From positions 1 to 45,482 of the forward strand of contig CAZKVJ010000023.1 in assembly GCA_964556225.1 (NCBI GenBank): DNA of 45,482 nucleotides. Direction: 5' to 3'. Source of the stretch: CAZKVJ01 sp964556225. GTDB taxonomy: Bacteria; Actinomycetota; Acidimicrobiia; Acidimicrobiales; Ilumatobacteraceae. Below, one piece after another: positions 8,223 to 15,385 of this stretch; the first letter of the stretch is position 1; each line of letters starts with the position of its first letter. A program made the position numbers and the translations under genes. The notes below the pieces were generated by a model, which was given only the letters and a program-made list of their open reading frames with translations, made no database searches and was not told the DNA's origin.

Positions 8223-9835
8223 CCGAGCCGACCGAACCCATCGTCGCCCCGGCGCGCTCACACCTCGTCCGCTCCAACGTCGTCGTCGCGACGGGCACGG
8301 CGCTGTCTCGCCTCACGGGCATGCTGCGGGTGATCGTGTTCGGCATCGTGGTGGGTCAGACCGCCCTCGCCGACGCCTACGACGGCGCCAACAACTCCCC
8401 GAACTCGGTGTACGAGCTGGTGCTCGGTGGCGTGCTGTCCGCGACGCTCGTACCGCTGTTCACCCGCTTGCTCGTCGACGACGACGAGGACGCGATCGAA
8501 GCCGTGGTGAGCACCGCCATCGTGGTGCTCACGGCGGTCACGGCCGTGGCGATCGCGGCGGCACCGCTGATCTTCCGGTTGTTCGCCCTCAACCCGAGCT
8601 CGGCCGTCGACGCCGGCGACTACCGCTCCGTCGGCACCGCGCTGGCGCGGATCTTCCTGCTCCAGATCTTCTTCTACGGGCTGACCGCGCTGGCCAGTGC
8701 GATGCTCAACGCCCGCCGGCGCTTCTTCGCCGCAGCATGGGCACCGGTGCTGTCGAACGTGGTGATCATCGCGACGCTGCTCGCGATCCCGTCGATCATG
8801 GACGGCGAGCAGCCGCTGCTCGACGACGTCCTCGACACCCCGGCGCTGAAGTGGACGCTGGCGCTCGGCGCCACGGCGGGGATCGCGACGATGGCGCTGG
8901 TGCTGCTCCCGGCGCTCCACCGAGCCGGGTTCCGGCTGCGGTTCCGCCCGGACTTCTCGCACCCCGCGGTGCACCGGCTGTTCCGGCTGTCGGGGTGGAC
9001 GTTCGGGTTCGTGGTGGCGAACCAGGTGGCGCTCATCGTGGTGAAGAACCTGGCCGAGCCCGGCAGCGGCGGCCAGGACGCCTACACGAAGGCCTTCACG
9101 TTCTTCCAGCTGCCGCACGGCCTGCTCGCCATGTCCATCGCAACCACGTTCGTGCCCGAGCTGGCACGGGCGGTGGCCGCCCGCGACCGACCGGCGTTCG
9201 TCGATCGGATGGGGCTTGGGCTGCGCCTGGTGGCGCTGCTGACGTTCCCCGCGTCGGCGCTGTTCGTAGTGTTGGCCCGCCCGACGATCGGCGCCCTGCT
9301 GGAGCACGGGCAGTTCAGCGCCACCGCGGCCGACACCACCGCTCGGGCGCTGGCCGGGTTCGCCCCCGGCCTGGTGGGGTTCTCCCTCTACCTGTTCGCC
9401 CTGCGGGGCTTCTACGCCCATGAGGACACGCGCACGCCGTTCGTCGTGAACGTGGGCGAGAACCTGTTGAACATCGCGCTCGCGTTCGCGCTGGTCGGCC
9501 GGCACGGGGTGCTCGGCCTGGGCCTGGCGTTCGCGATCGCGTACCTGGTCTCGGCGGTCTGGGCGATCCGGGTGCTCGCCCGCAAGGTCCGCGCGTTCCC
9601 GCTCCGGCCGGTGTTCACCTCGCTGGGTCGGATGCTGCTGGCCGCGGTGCTGATGGCCGAGGTCGTGTGGATCGTGACCCGTCACGTCGGTGGCGACACC
9701 GGGTGGGGCGCCATCGCCCGCCTGCTCGTCGGTGGCGTGCTGGGCCTCGGCCTGTACGCCGGGCTGCTGCTCGCCCTGCGGGCACCGGAGCTCGATCAGC
9801 TCCGCGCTCGCCTCACCCGCCGGGCCGCGGCCTGA
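8219..9835 (+). CDS. murJ: Lipid II flippase MurJ (MviN)
   Basis: A 538-residue polytopic membrane protein with about 14 predicted membrane helices, of the MOP superfamily. The N-terminal segment (SRLTGMLRVIVFG, ADAYDGANNSPN, LGGVLSATLVPLFTR) is the MurJ signature, and a GFYAHEDTRTPF segment matches the conserved second-half loop. MurJ moves the peptidoglycan precursor lipid II from the inner to the outer face of the membrane. Mycobacterial MviN has a fused C-terminal pseudokinase and extracellular domain, whereas this protein ends after the membrane domain. The start is a GTG overlapping the upstream stop (GTGA). In many actinobacteria murJ lies next to unrelated genes near the origin. Its coupling here to a VWA lipoprotein operon is unusual. 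Confidence 0.92.
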   Translation: MTEPTEPIVAPARSHLVRSNVVVATGTALSRLTGMLRVIVFGIVVGQTALADAYDGANNSPNSVYELVLGGVLSATLVPLFTRLLVDDDEDAIEAVVSTAIVVLTAVTAVAIAAAPLIFRLFALNPSSAVDAGDYRSVGTALARIFLLQIFFYGLTALASAMLNARRRFFAAAWAPVLSNVVIIATLLAIPSIMDGEQPLLDDVLDTPALKWTLALGATAGIATMALVLLPALHRAGFRLRFRPDFSHPAVHRLFRLSGWTFGFVVANQVALIVVKNLAEPGSGGQDAYTKAFTFFQLPHGLLAMSIATTFVPELARAVAARDRPAFVDRMGLGLRLVALLTFPASALFVVLARPTIGALLEHGQFSATAADTTARALAGFAPGLVGFSLYLFALRGFYAHEDTRTPFVVNVGENLLNIALAFALVGRHGVLGLGLAFAIAYLVSAVWAIRVLARKVRAFPLRPVFTSLGRMLLAAVLMAEVVWIVTRHVGGDTGWGAIARLLVGGVLGLGLYAGLLLALRAPELDQLRARLTRRAAA

Positions 9836-9842
9836 GCACCAC

Positions 9843-9848
9843 TAGGCT
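9843..9848 (+). promoter_or_regulatory. -10 box TAGGCT of pspA, leaderless type
   Basis: TAGGCT ends six bases before the ATG at 9855, inside the 19-base gap after murJ. pspA can therefore have its own leaderless transcript in addition to read-through from murJ. Confidence 0.55.
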
Positions 9849-9854
9849 GCGGCC

Positions 9855-10658
9855 ATGTTCAAGGCCATTCGCAAGTGGTGGAAGTACCTGACGGCGAAGC
9901 TGAGCGGAAAGCTCGACGAGGTCGCCGATCCCAAGGTCCAGCTCGAGCAGGCGCTCACGGAGGCCCAGGAGCAGCACCGCCGGCTGAAGGAGCAGGCCGC
10001 GAACGTCATCGCCACGCAGAAGCAGGCCGAGCTGCGCCTCAACGCCAAGATGAACGAGCTCGAGAAGCTCAACACCAACGCCCGCCAGGCGCTCATCATG
10101 GCCGCCGACGCCGAGAAGGCGGGCGACGCCGCGAAGTCGGCGCAGTACGCCACCGCCGCCGAGACCATCGCGAACCAGCTGATCCAGGTCGAAAAGGACG
10201 TCGAGAGCCTCAAGCAGATGGTGATCAAGTCGACGCAGGCCTCCGATCAGGCCAAGGCAGCGGTGCAGCAGAACGCTCGCATCCTCCAGCAGAAGCTGTC
10301 CGAGAAGCAGAAGCTCCTGTCGCAGCTCGAGCAGGCGAAGATGCAGGAGCAGATGAACTCGGCGATGGCCCAGCTGACCGAGACCGTCGGTGGCGACGTC
10401 CCCACGCTGGCCGAGGTCGAAGAGAAGATCCAGGCCCGCTACGCGAAGGCGACGGCGGCCAGCGAGCTGCAGGCCGGATCGGTCGAGAGCGCCGTGCTCG
10501 AGGTGGAGCAGGCGACCGCGAACGTCGAGGCGCAGAGCCGCCTCGCCCAGCTGCGCGCCGAGCTCGGCCTCGCGCCTGGCCCCGCCGAAGCCGTCGCCAC
10601 CCCTGCCCCGGCCGAGCCTGCAGCGGCCCCCGCCGCCGAACCCGCCCCCGAGCCCTGA
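9855..10658 (+). CDS. pspA: PspA/IM30 (Vipp1) family membrane-stress protein
   Basis: A 267-residue protein. The amphipathic N-terminal segment (MFKAIRKWWKYLTAK) would lie on the membrane. Residues about 25-230 are nearly continuous coiled-coil rich in Gln, Ala, Lys and Glu, as in the PspA/IM30 family, whose members form ESCRT-III-like assemblies and stabilise damaged membranes. The tail after about residue 235 is Ala/Pro-rich and probably disordered. It follows murJ by 19 bases but has its own TAGGCT box. No PspC, ClgR or Rv2743c-type partner is adjacent. The neighbouring exported VWA operon is therefore a candidate envelope-stress partner. Confidence 0.92.
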   Translation: MFKAIRKWWKYLTAKLSGKLDEVADPKVQLEQALTEAQEQHRRLKEQAANVIATQKQAELRLNAKMNELEKLNTNARQALIMAADAEKAGDAAKSAQYATAAETIANQLIQVEKDVESLKQMVIKSTQASDQAKAAVQQNARILQQKLSEKQKLLSQLEQAKMQEQMNSAMAQLTETVGGDVPTLAEVEEKIQARYAKATAASELQAGSVESAVLEVEQATANVEAQSRLAQLRAELGLAPGPAEAVATPAPAEPAAAPAAEPAPEP

Positions 10659-10697
10659 CCCGCGACATTCGCGACAGGGTGGCGCGAAACGCGCGGG
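10659..10697. terminator. GC-rich inverted repeats between convergent pspA and proB
   Basis: The 42-base gap between two convergent stop codons holds CCCGCG (10659-10664) and CGCGGG (10692-10697). Inside these are a short hairpin GCGCG-AAA-CGCGC (10682-10694) and a CGCG-ACATT-CGCG repeat (10661-10673). No T-run is present. It may act as a bidirectional terminator, but the evidence is only its position and the nested stems. Confidence 0.35.
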
Positions 10698-10700
10698 GGA

Positions 10701-11792
10701 TCAGGCAGGGAGGAGGACGAGGTCGTCGCGGTGGATGACCTCGTGGACGACGCCGTCGGGCAGGTCGCGGGTGTGGCGCCCGGCGACGGCGCGCAGCTGA
10801 TCGGCCGCGACGAACACCATGCCGCGGGCGAACGTCACCCCGTCCGGGCCGCGGACCTCGATGGTGTCGCCCTCGTCGAAGTCGCCCACGACCGACACCA
10901 CGCCCGCTGGGAGCAGCGACACGTTCCGCTCCATGAGGGCGCGGCGGGCGCCCTCGTCGACCAGCACGGCACCCACGGCTTCGGCCGCGAACGCGATCCA
11001 CAGCTTGCGCGCCGGGAGCTGACGGTCGTGCGGCTCGAACGTCGTCCCCACGCCGGCGGCGCCGCCGACGGCGCCGACCAGCACGCCGGGACGGCTCGCC
11101 TGGGCGATGACCACCCGCACGCCGGACCACGAGGCGATGCGCGCCGCCGTCAGCTTCGACGCCATCCCGCCGCTCCCCCGCCCGGAGCCCGACGCGCCGG
11201 CCCTCACGGACATCAGCGGATCGTCGGCGGCGACCAGCGAGATGAGCCGGGCGTCGGGGTCGGCGCGCGGATCCGTCGTGTAGAGGCCCGCCATGTCGGT
11301 GAGGAGCACCAGCACGTCGGCGCGAACGTTGTGCGCCACGAGTGCGGCGATCCGGTCGTTGTCGCCGTAGCGGATCTCGTCGCTGGCGATCGCGTCGTTC
11401 TCGTTGATGATGGGTACGAGGCCGAGCTCGACCAGGCGGGTGAGGGTCTGGCGGATGTGCAGGTACTGGCGCCGATCGACGAAGTCGTGGGGCACCAGCA
11501 GGGCCTGGGCGCCGATCAGGCCGTGTCGCGCCAGCTCGGCGTTGTACCCCTCGACCAGACGGCTCTGCCCCGCGGCGGCCAGCGCCTGCAGCGTCGGCAG
11601 GTCGGTCGGCCGCCGCTCGAGACCGAGCGCCGCCACACCGGCCGCCACCGCGCCGCTGGTGACGACGAGCACCTCGTGTCCGGCGCGGCGCAATTCGGCC
11701 ACCTCGTCGCACAGCTTGGCGATCGCCTCGCGCCGGATGACGCCCCACTCGTCGGTGAGCGACGACGTCCCGATCTTCGCCACGACCCGCAT
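10701..11792 (-). CDS. proB: Glutamate 5-kinase
   Basis: A 363-residue enzyme for the first step of proline synthesis, phosphorylating the gamma-carboxyl of glutamate with ATP. The amino-acid kinase domain has KIGTSSL at the N-terminus, the TSGAVAAG loop, and INENDAIASDEIRYGDND for substrate and feedback (proline) binding. The C-terminal third is a PUA domain. The ATG at 11792 shares its A with the obgE stop codon (TGATG), and a GGAG five bases upstream supports it over the GTG one codon earlier. The obgE-proB order is common in Gram-positive bacteria. The next proline gene, proA, is not in the window. Confidence 0.95.
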   Translation of the reverse strand: MRVVAKIGTSSLTDEWGVIRREAIAKLCDEVAELRRAGHEVLVVTSGAVAAGVAALGLERRPTDLPTLQALAAAGQSRLVEGYNAELARHGLIGAQALLVPHDFVDRRQYLHIRQTLTRLVELGLVPIINENDAIASDEIRYGDNDRIAALVAHNVRADVLVLLTDMAGLYTTDPRADPDARLISLVAADDPLMSVRAGASGSGRGSGGMASKLTAARIASWSGVRVVIAQASRPGVLVGAVGGAAGVGTTFEPHDRQLPARKLWIAFAAEAVGAVLVDEGARRALMERNVSLLPAGVVSVVGDFDEGDTIEVRGPDGVTFARGMVFVAADQLRAVAGRHTRDLPDGVVHEVIHRDDLVLLPA

Positions 11793-13042
11793 CACAGCTC
11801 CGGTACGTAGTCGAAGCTGAAGTCACCGATCCACACCACGTCACCCTCCTGCGCGCCGGCCCGCACCAGGAGCCGCGGAACGCCCATCCGGCGCAGACGC
11901 TCGTCGATGAACGCGAGCGAGTCCGGGGTGGTGACGTCGTTCAGGGCCACCACCCGCTCGGCCCCCCGTCCGTGCACCCGGAACGTGTGCTCGTCGAGAC
12001 GCTCGATCCACGCTCCTTTGGGCTCGGGGCGGATCACCACCACGGACTCACGCTCCGGTTCGTGCTGGCGAGCCTCGTGCACGAGCGAGGCCATCGAACC
12101 CACCAGCGAGTGCACACCGGCACCGGTCACCGACGAGATCACCGGGTGCCGCCACTGGTGCAGCACCTCGGACGTCGCCACGTCGGCCTTGGTGCCCACC
12201 ACCAGCCGGGGTCGCTCGATCAGCGCGGGGTCGTAGGCACCGAGCTCGGTGAGCAGGACCCGCTCCTGCTCCTCCGGGCTCACGCCGTCCATCGGCGCGA
12301 GGTCGACGAGCACGCACAGCACGCGGGCTCGCTCGATGTGGCGGAGGAACTGATGGCCGAGTCCACGCCCGTCGGCAGCGCCCTCGATGAGCCCGGGGAT
12401 GTCGGCCACGACCAGCTCCGTGTCGTCGTCCACCCGGACGACCCCCAGGTTGGGTTCGAGCGTGGTGAACGGATAGTCGGCGATCTTCGGCCGGGCGGCC
12501 GAGATGCGGCTGATGAGCGTGCTCTTGCCGGCGTTGGGGAACCCCACCAGCGCCACGTCGGCCATCAGCTTGATCTCGAGCTTCAGCCAGCGCTCCTCGC
12601 CGTGCTCGCCCTGCTCGGCGAAGCTCGGCGCCCGCCGGCGGTTCGAGAGGAACCGGGCGTTGCCCCGCCCGCCGCGGCCACCGGCGGCCGCCAGCCATCG
12701 GTCGCCGTGGTGCACCAGGTCGGCCAGCACCTCGCCGGTGTAGAGGTCGCGGGCGACGGTCCCTTCCGGCACCCGGACCACGAGGTCGGCGCCGCGGCGG
12801 CCGTGGAGGTCCTTGCCCTTCCCGTGGGCACCGTCGCCGGCACGACGGTGCGGGTGGTCGCGGAAGGCCAGCAGCGACGCCACGTTGTGGTCGGCCACCA
12901 GCCACACGTCGCCGCCCTTGCCACCGTCGCCGCCGTTCGGACCGCCGAGCACCACCGGACCCTCCCGGCGGAAGCTGACGCAGCCGGCACCACCGTCGCC
13001 ACCGCGCACGTTCAGCTGGCACTCGTCGACGAATCCGCTCAT
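11792..13042 (-). CDS. obgE: Obg family GTPase (ObgE/CgtA)
   Basis: A 416-residue ribosome-associated GTPase. The N-terminal Obg fold (about 1-157) is glycine-rich with the GGDGGAG and GGPNGGDGGKGGD loops. The G domain follows, with G1 GFPNAGKST, G3 DIPGLIEGA and G4 GTKAD, and the last about 75 residues form an OCT domain. Obg helps large-subunit maturation and links growth to nucleotide state. A longer frame runs upstream but only the ATG at 13042 (MSGFVDE) matches the family. A TAGCCT box lies 13 bases before it, predicting a short leader without a clear ribosome site. proB overlaps its stop. The usual upstream neighbours rplU and rpmA are displaced by dgt and an unknown gene. Confidence 0.95.
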   Translation of the reverse strand: MSGFVDECQLNVRGGDGGAGCVSFRREGPVVLGGPNGGDGGKGGDVWLVADHNVASLLAFRDHPHRRAGDGAHGKGKDLHGRRGADLVVRVPEGTVARDLYTGEVLADLVHHGDRWLAAAGGRGGRGNARFLSNRRRAPSFAEQGEHGEERWLKLEIKLMADVALVGFPNAGKSTLISRISAARPKIADYPFTTLEPNLGVVRVDDDTELVVADIPGLIEGAADGRGLGHQFLRHIERARVLCVLVDLAPMDGVSPEEQERVLLTELGAYDPALIERPRLVVGTKADVATSEVLHQWRHPVISSVTGAGVHSLVGSMASLVHEARQHEPERESVVVIRPEPKGAWIERLDEHTFRVHGRGAERVVALNDVTTPDSLAFIDERLRRMGVPRLLVRAGAQEGDVVWIGDFSFDYVPEL

Positions 13043-13055
13043 AGGGCCCCGCCCG

Positions 13056-13061
13056 AGGCTA
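13056..13061 (-). promoter_or_regulatory. -10 box TAGCCT of obgE-proB
   Basis: On the minus strand TAGCCT ends 13 bases before the obgE ATG, giving a leader of only about six bases. It faces the divergent dgt promoter 47 bases away. Confidence 0.45.
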
Positions 13062-13108
13062 TCGGCGGCCCGCGGTGCGCGGCGGGTGGGCGTGCACCAC
13101 CCCCTGCG

Positions 13109-13114
13109 TATCCT
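13109..13114 (+). promoter_or_regulatory. -10 box TATCCT of dgt, leaderless type
   Basis: TATCCT is followed by seven bases and the GTG at 13122. It decides the start of dgt, because the frame is open much further upstream through the obgE gene. Confidence 0.55.
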
Positions 13115-13121
13115 CCGGGGC

Positions 13122-14261
13122 GTGACCACGGACCCCGCTTCCACGCCCGATGAGCGGGCCCAGCGCTGGGCTGGCACCATGGCGGGCCACCCTCTCCACC
13201 GAGAGGCCGGCGCGCTCCGGCTGGCCCACGCCGACTCGTGGGCAGGGTCCGGCACGGCGGCGGTGCACGGCCGCGTCGAGCGCGAGCAGGCCGAGGACGC
13301 GGCGCTCTCCCCGCTCGCCACGCGGGCCTCTGGCGCCGGCAACCGGGCCCTGCCAGAGGATCCCGACCCCATGCGAACGTGCTTCGAGCGAGATCGCGAC
13401 CGCATCCTGCACGCAGCGGCGTTCCGACGCCTGGCCGGCAAGACGCAGGTGTTCATCTTCCCCGACGACCACCAGCGCACCCGCCTCACCCACGCACTCG
13501 AGGTGGCGCAGATCGCGACGTCCGTCGCCCGAGCGCTCGGCCTCAACGAGGTCCTGACGGAGGCCATCGCGCTCGGGCACGACTGCGGACACGGCCCGGG
13601 AGGCCACGCCAGCGAGGACGCCCTGTCGCCGTACGTGCCCGGCGGCTACGACCATGCCGTGTGGGGTGCCGACGTCACGCTCACAGCGCTCAACCTGTGC
13701 GCCGAGACGCTCGACGGCATCCGCAACCACTCGTGGTCCCGCCCGGCGCCCGCCACCCCCGAGGGTGAGGTCGTGTCCTGGGCCGATCGCATCGCGTACG
13801 TGTGCCACGACTTCGAAGACGCCGTGGCCGCCGGCATCGTCACCGCCGAGATGCTGCCGGCCCTCGTGCGAGAGGTGGCCGGCGCGACCCGCGCCCGCCA
13901 GCTCGGGCGGTTCGTGTCGGCCATGGTCGATGCCGCACGCGACACCGGACGCATTGGCATGGCGCACGAGCCGGCCGAGGCTCTGGCCGAGTTCCGCCGC
14001 TTCAACTACGAGCACGTCTACCTCCGCCCGGCATCCCAGCAGCAGGCTCGAGCGGTGGTCGATCTGCTCCGAGCGCTCGTCGAGCACTACGCCGATCGCC
14101 CCAACCTCCTGCCCGACCATCGGGGCGGCCTCGACGCCGGCAGTTCGGACGCCCTGCAGGCGGCGGTCGCGTACGTCGGCGGGATGACTGACCGCTTTGC
14201 CTGCCGCCAGGCGGTCGCGCTGCTCGACTGGCCGCGCGACCGGCTCCCGCAGGGGATCTGA
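13122..14261 (+). CDS. dgt: Deoxyguanosinetriphosphate triphosphohydrolase-like protein (HD domain)
   Basis: A 379-residue HD-superfamily phosphohydrolase. The N-terminal segment FERDRDRILHAAAFRRLAGKTQVF is the dGTPase signature. The metal site is formed by His124 (RLTHALEVAQIA) and His153-Asp154 (LGHDCGHGPGGH), with a later Asp in SWADRIAYVCHD. The enzyme removes triphosphate from dNTPs, usually dGTP, and so adjusts nucleotide pools. In actinobacteria dgt commonly lies near dnaG, whereas here it sits divergent to obgE. The first about 80 residues are family-atypical and low in conservation. The start is a GTG seven bases after TATCCT. Confidence 0.92.
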   Translation: MTTDPASTPDERAQRWAGTMAGHPLHREAGALRLAHADSWAGSGTAAVHGRVEREQAEDAALSPLATRASGAGNRALPEDPDPMRTCFERDRDRILHAAAFRRLAGKTQVFIFPDDHQRTRLTHALEVAQIATSVARALGLNEVLTEAIALGHDCGHGPGGHASEDALSPYVPGGYDHAVWGADVTLTALNLCAETLDGIRNHSWSRPAPATPEGEVVSWADRIAYVCHDFEDAVAAGIVTAEMLPALVREVAGATRARQLGRFVSAMVDAARDTGRIGMAHEPAEALAEFRRFNYEHVYLRPASQQQARAVVDLLRALVEHYADRPNLLPDHRGGLDAGSSDALQAAVAYVGGMTDRFACRQAVALLDWPRDRLPQGI

Positions 14262-14317
14262 GTCGAGAGGGTTCCGCCTCATGAAGGATCAACGCAGATG
14301 AGCACGGAGGAGCTGGA

Positions 14318-14710
14318 ATGATCGACCTGTCGATCTGGGATGGACGGTTCGACCTGGCTGAATGGGAGCACAACCCGTGCGGCCCGTGGCTGATCCTGCT
14401 CCAGGGCCCGCAGGGGACGGTGACCGCCACCTACGACGGCACCGCCGAGCAGGTGGCCCGACGGTTCTTGGAGATGCCTCGAGACGAGGGCCCAGGGTCG
14501 ATGGCGGTGATCGTCGACTCGAAGTGCAAGATCGTCTACGGCCACATCTGGAAAGACGATCAGCCGTTCGCCTCCCTCGCCGGGTGCGCGTTGATGTTCT
14601 CGGCTGTTGCGAGGATCCGCCCCTTCGACGGGGTGGAAGCGCAGGTCGAGACCGCCTTCCACGAGATGGCGGCTCGCGGAGCGTTCGACGACCTGTTGGA
14701 TGAGTCGTGA
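14318..14710 (+). CDS. Hypothetical protein
   Basis: A 130-residue protein that I do not recognise. It is acidic and soluble, with a Trp-rich N-terminal part (WDGRFDLAEWEHN, GPWLILLQGPQG) that looks like beta-strands and a helical C-terminus. Two Cys residues (about 51 and 88) are not in a metal motif. A GGAG-containing ribosome site about eight bases ahead supports the ATG at 14318. It follows dgt by 56 bases on the same strand and converges with rpmA. Base composition is slightly less GC-biased than its neighbours. No function can be assigned. Confidence 0.7.
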   Translation: MIDLSIWDGRFDLAEWEHNPCGPWLILLQGPQGTVTATYDGTAEQVARRFLEMPRDEGPGSMAVIVDSKCKIVYGHIWKDDQPFASLAGCALMFSAVARIRPFDGVEAQVETAFHEMAARGAFDDLLDES

Positions 14711-14743
14711 CGGTCCGTCTGTCGCGCGAGGACCTCGGCGATG

Positions 14744-14763
14744 GAGCGCCGGCGCGAGCGCTC
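14744..14763. terminator. Inverted repeat between convergent genes
   Basis: GAGCGC (14744-14749) and GCGCTC (14758-14763) flank an eight-base loop between the unknown gene and the end of rpmA. The right arm touches the rpmA stop codon. No T-run is seen, so the assignment is weak. Confidence 0.3.
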
Positions 14764-15016
14764 AGCCGACGGGCAGGACGTCGACGACCTTGCGACCCTT
14801 GCGCTCGCCGAACTTCACGCTGCCGTCGGTGAGGGCGAACAGGGTGTCGTCGCCGCCGCGGCCGACGTTGCGACCCGGATGGAACTTGGTGCCCCGCTGG
14901 CGCACGATGATCGTCCCGGCGGTGATGACGTGGCCGTCGAACACCTTCACGCCGAGGCGCTGGGCGTTGGAGTCACGGCCGTTGCGGGTGGAGCCGCCAC
15001 CTTTGGTCTTCGACAT
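14762..15016 (-). CDS. rpmA: 50S ribosomal protein L27
   Basis: An 84-residue protein with the L27 core GGGSTRNGRDSNAQRLGVK, followed by AGTIIVRQRGTKFHPG. L27 sits near the peptidyl transferase centre of the 50S subunit, and its N-terminus reaches toward the tRNA ends. The N-terminus MSKTKGGG has no cleavable extension of the Firmicutes type. It starts three bases after rplU and is co-transcribed with it. In most bacteria obgE follows immediately, but here the next minus-strand gene is 1.7 kb away. Confidence 0.97.
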   Translation of the reverse strand: MSKTKGGGSTRNGRDSNAQRLGVKVFDGHVITAGTIIVRQRGTKFHPGRNVGRGGDDTLFALTDGSVKFGERKGRKVVDVLPVG

Positions 15017-15019
15017 CGC

Positions 15020-15331
15020 TCAGCCTTTCGCGATCGAGGTGATCTCGACGACGTGGTAGTGCTGGCGGTGGCCGTAGCGCCGGCGCTGGTTGGTGCGCCG
15101 CTTGTAGGTGAACCCGTTGATCTTGGGACCCTTGGAGCGCCCGACCACCCGGCCGGTCACCGAAACGCCCGCCAGCTGGGCCGGCGTGGCCAGGATCGAC
15201 GCACCGTCGACGAGGAGGACGGGGGTGAACGAGACCTCGGCGCCTTCCTCGGCGTCGAGCAGCTCGACGGTCACCTGCTGGCCCTCGGCCACCTTCTCCT
15301 GCTTCCCGCCGGTTGCGATCACTGCGTACAT
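15020..15331 (-). CDS. rplU: 50S ribosomal protein L21
   Basis: A 103-residue ribosomal protein. It begins with MYAVIATGGKQEKV and ends with the conserved KRRTNQRRRYGHRQHYHVVEI block that binds 23S rRNA. It lies 54 bases after the RNase E/G gene and directly before rpmA. A TAGCAT box 11 bases before its ATG gives it a promoter of its own with a very short leader. In other bacteria an L21 leader RNA is often a regulatory target, but here there is no room for one from this promoter. Confidence 0.97.
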   Translation of the reverse strand: MYAVIATGGKQEKVAEGQQVTVELLDAEEGAEVSFTPVLLVDGASILATPAQLAGVSVTGRVVGRSKGPKINGFTYKRRTNQRRRYGHRQHYHVVEITSIAKG

Positions 15332-15342
15332 AGCAGTTGGCC

Positions 15343-15348
15343 ATGCTA
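15343..15348 (-). promoter_or_regulatory. -10 box TAGCAT of rplU-rpmA
   Basis: On the minus strand TAGCAT ends 11 bases before the rplU ATG, in the 54-base gap after the RNase E/G stop codon. A leader of about four bases is predicted. Confidence 0.45.
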
Positions 15349-15385
15349 CCGGGGCGGGGACGAGCTCGACAATCGCCGTGGGAGA

